A stretch of DNA of 64,000 nucleotides from Zhengitettix transpicula (lineage: Eukaryota > Arthropoda > Insecta > Orthoptera > Tetrigidae). The stretch covers positions 167,088,746-167,152,745 of the forward strand of contig CM073590.1 of assembly GCA_037074705.1 (NCBI GenBank), read 5' to 3'. The notes under the pieces are model-generated. The model was not told the origin of the DNA. It saw only the letters and a program-made list of their open reading frames with translations, and made no database searches. A program made the translations under genes and the position numbers. Of the stretch, positions 61,544 to 64,000 are shown one piece after another (within the stretch, counting starts at the first letter, position 1; each line of letters starts with the position of its first letter).

Positions 61544-63227
61544 GCTAAAATCAATCTCTTTTTTAATGTTTCACTTCAAAGTATTAACAGATTACATTAA
61601 ATTGATATTAAATGTGATTTTAAAAAATGTGTGTCAATTAGAAGTATAAGAATGCCTCTGATAAATAATAACAGTATTTACTGTCTCAAAATGACTATAA
61701 ATGTTTAATGGCATTTAGAAACAGCAAATATACTTCATGGGACAAAATGTTAATAAAAAATATTGATAGGAAAGGTGCAATATGTTTTTAAAAACAATTA
61801 AGTTACTACACTGAAGCACAGTTATTAATCCTTTAAAGTGCTGTAACTTATATAGTAATACAAATTAGTTTTGAAAATAATTGTAAGTATATATAATATT
61901 AAAGAGGAAAGAGGATATTTGAATGAGTGTAATGAAAAATGTCTCAGATTATGCACATGCATATAGACTAATAAATAAATATTATTTTTTAAACAAATGG
62001 ATGATGAAATTACAGTTTTCTGTTTTATATGACCACAATGATTTGATAATGAATACAATGTGAATAAAAACAAATCAGTTAAATCTGTTGAAATAATAAT
62101 CACATCATTAATATCTGTTTTCTGTTAAACCCCTTAAAAATGTTGAATACTACAAATGCAGCTTAACTATAATGTGGACTAATGAAGTATATTTTATGTA
62201 GTATGTTTAACAATATCCAATGCAGCCTCTTCAGGTATATTGTTGAGTTCTGTTTGCATGTATCATTTTTTTAAGAAAATATGATACCTACACAAGAATC
62301 TGTAGAATATAAAATACTTGAATATTTATTGACTACATTTTCAGATACTAAGTCATAATTATTTATCGTGGATGCAATCAGCATGTTTATAACATTTTTT
62401 TATTTTCTCTTGTTATAATAGATGATTGGGAGTGATTTTAATAATTCAATGTTCTGTTTACGTTTAATATTTTTAAATACCCGCTCCAAAATGCAATTTT
62501 CTTCCACATTTAATGCGGAACAATTGTGTTAACAACTTTGGCTACAAATGGCAATTGTAAAAAACTTTAAACGTTACGACTTTTTCCATAATCTTTCAGA
62601 AGTTTCCCGTAAACTTAAAATCTGCACGGAAATTAACATAGTAGTGATAACATTCCGTTGCTCTTTGAGAGAACAATTCGGAGATCCATTGAATCGGTTA
62701 AGTATAGTTGTAGTGGTAATACTGACAACACCGGCACAATAATATTGGTTGTTGTGTGGCAAGTGCATACAGAGTACATACTATATTAATGTGTGTGCTT
62801 AAAATTCTATGTTAGTTTCATATCACAATTACAGTCATTCATTGATTTAGAAAACGAAATGTTATTATTCGCATTAGTGGCTTACGTTGAAAATTTTAAG
62901 ATGACTAATTGATACTAACTTTAATTATTTGATTTTTAGAAAATAATTGTATAATTTACGTAAATATCTCTCGGTTTATCAAACGTATTCGGGCATTTGA
63001 GTGAATTGTTTAGTGTGCACGCAAAAATTAATTTTAACTAGAGTTATCCACAAGCCGCTTTTAATAGGTTAAGGTGCTATATTTTTTTTTAAAAAAAACC
63101 TGAAATGATTATAAAATAACTGTAGAACATTTCTTAAATTTTCCTAACAAAAACAATGAGGACACCAATTCGAAAGACGTAATACTGCCGTAAAGAAGTC
63201 TGTAAAATTAAAAGTTATGGAACTTAC
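61294..63227 (-). other. First intron of P450 gene B (5' UTR intron)
   Basis: Bounded by GTAAGT at 63226-63227 and CAG before the ATG. Contains a long (TA)n array at 61470-61537 and AT-rich sequence without a recognisable gene or element. Confidence 0.55.
61470..61537. repeat. (TA)n microsatellite
   Basis: About 68 bp of uninterrupted AT repeat in the first intron of gene B. Confidence 0.95.
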
Positions 63228-63285
63228 CTCTAAATTTGATCTAGTTCGCCGATGAAATAATGTCGTGCATGAAATTTTAATTTGC
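63228..63285 (-). other. 5' untranslated exon of P450 gene B (3' boundary firm, 5' approximate)
   Basis: The minus strand shows a strong donor (GAG|GTAAGTT) at 63228, mirrored by the same arrangement 5' of gene A. The coding start of B lies right behind an acceptor (CTTTTCAG at 61292-61299), so an upstream noncoding exon is needed, and this is the best candidate. A TATA-like box at about 63303-63311 would put transcription start near 63275-63285. The 5' end is a guess. Confidence 0.6.
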
Positions 63286-63400
63286 TACAAAAGCTGTGTC
63301 ATTGTTATATAGCGTTTGATATGTAGCTTTAGACCTTGTACCACTGGTTTATTGCACCTCACGTGACTTCAATTACGTAAAATGAGTAGTGGGAGTTGAA
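63286..63400 (-). promoter_or_regulatory. Candidate promoter of P450 gene B
   Basis: Reading minus, a CTATATAAC box lies near 63303-63311. Upstream are two blocks also found 5' of gene A: 63317-63340 (20 of 24 bases shared) and 63378-63397 (17 of 20 shared), with a GAAGTCACGTGAG-type element between. CACGTG is a classic bHLH E-box. Conservation between paralogues in otherwise diverged flanks supports function; no factor is demonstrated. Confidence 0.6.
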
Positions 63401-64000
63401 GAACATGAATCAAAAATTAGCGACCTGTGGATTCATTACGGGTGATTATTCATTAAAAAATAAATTGTTAAAGTTACAGTTTGTATATGTAGGAAACCCT
63501 GTCATGTCGCTTAGTCTTAATATAACAATGCCCATAAATCTCGATCTGACAGCTATTGACTAACATTGTCAATTTAAGAAAGTTTATACGAGCTCATTTT
63601 CTATTCAGTCACCAGTTTGTTAAAACACGTTTATGAAAATACCCCGTTCGCCTGGTCTTCTCTAATTGATGCAAGCCATGTGAATGAATTTTAAAACGTC
63701 ATTAAAATTTCCTGGAAAGTTATTTACATTCAAAGTGACTACTAAGAACCTTGTCATAAATCAGTTGGTCCGCTAAACTTCCACATAAATAATATATAGT
63801 GATTGTGTTTACTTTTGGCTATTTCAATTATGGTTTTCACGTTACTTAAGTTTCGTTTCAATTACTATTAATTTCTTGTTAATAAAAACGTAATATTTTG
63901 TTTATATATTTTTAAAGTGGTAATTTGTTACTCTTTAAAGTACTTCCTCATCACGATTTTCTCCATATCACAATTTCGTAAGTTATTTGGAGTTTAATGT
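63401..64000. other. Upstream flank of P450 gene B
   Basis: AT-rich sequence to the window end; no gene or repeat recognised. May hold distal regulatory sites. Confidence 0.4.

Noticed and set aside
1..64000. CRISPR array, prophage or prokaryotic operon
   Set aside because: No regularly spaced repeats or dense coding; spliced genes and animal repeats show the DNA is eukaryotic.

Overview
The window is AT-rich, intron-bearing animal DNA. The two clear genes are insect-type cytochrome P450s of the CYP3 clan, most like CYP6, so the source is very probably an insect. Long introns, many (TA)n arrays and scattered, decayed LINE, Tc1/mariner-like and LTR-like remnants point to a large, repeat-rich genome such as a cockroach or termite. 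That taxonomic step is inference. There is no sign of prokaryotic content, CRISPR or a plasmid.

Right half (about 37.5-63.4 kb): two tandem P450 genes, both on the minus strand. The downstream copy (gene A) has coding exons between 37564 and 43610. The upstream copy (gene B) has coding exons between 53812 and 61291. Each has seven coding exons with intron phases 1,1,0,1,1,1 in the same places. Five coding exons have identical or, allowing for one lost base, matching lengths. Each also has a 5' untranslated exon behind a long first intron, ending at donors 50099 (A) and 63228 (B). Upstream of those donors the two genes share promoter blocks, so the duplication carried promoter, leader exon and coding region together. 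Gene B is intact and predicts 517 residues. Gene A is intact except for one missing base in an A-run in coding exon 2 (42585-42588), which is either an assembly error or a recent inactivating mutation. The introns hold reverse transcriptase fragments, a mariner-like transposase remnant, a 0.19 kb mariner-derived MITE and other repeat-like segments.

Left half (1 to about 37 kb): mostly gene-poor. The best host-gene signal is a short minus-strand first exon at 34266-34319, which encodes a signal-peptide-like sequence, ends at a strong donor and sits in a CpG-rich island. Its later exons were not found. The rest is repeats: a decayed LINE reverse transcriptase (about 7130-7580), three copies of a roughly 0.35-0.49 kb GC-richer repeat (8.1, 12.3 and 34.7 kb), two roughly 1.0-1.1 kb TGT...ACA elements set inside (TA)n arrays (15.1-16.1 and 26.7-27.8 kb), a recent tandem duplication at 22.4-23.1 kb, a SINE-like segment at 28.9 kb, hairpins and microsatellites.

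The P450s are expected to be ER-anchored monooxygenases, probably in detoxification or hormone metabolism. Nothing I would call a wholly new biological system is visible. The most useful leads are the promoter-inclusive P450 duplication, the single-base lesion in gene A, the orphan signal-peptide exon, and the LTR-like elements sitting in TA arrays.
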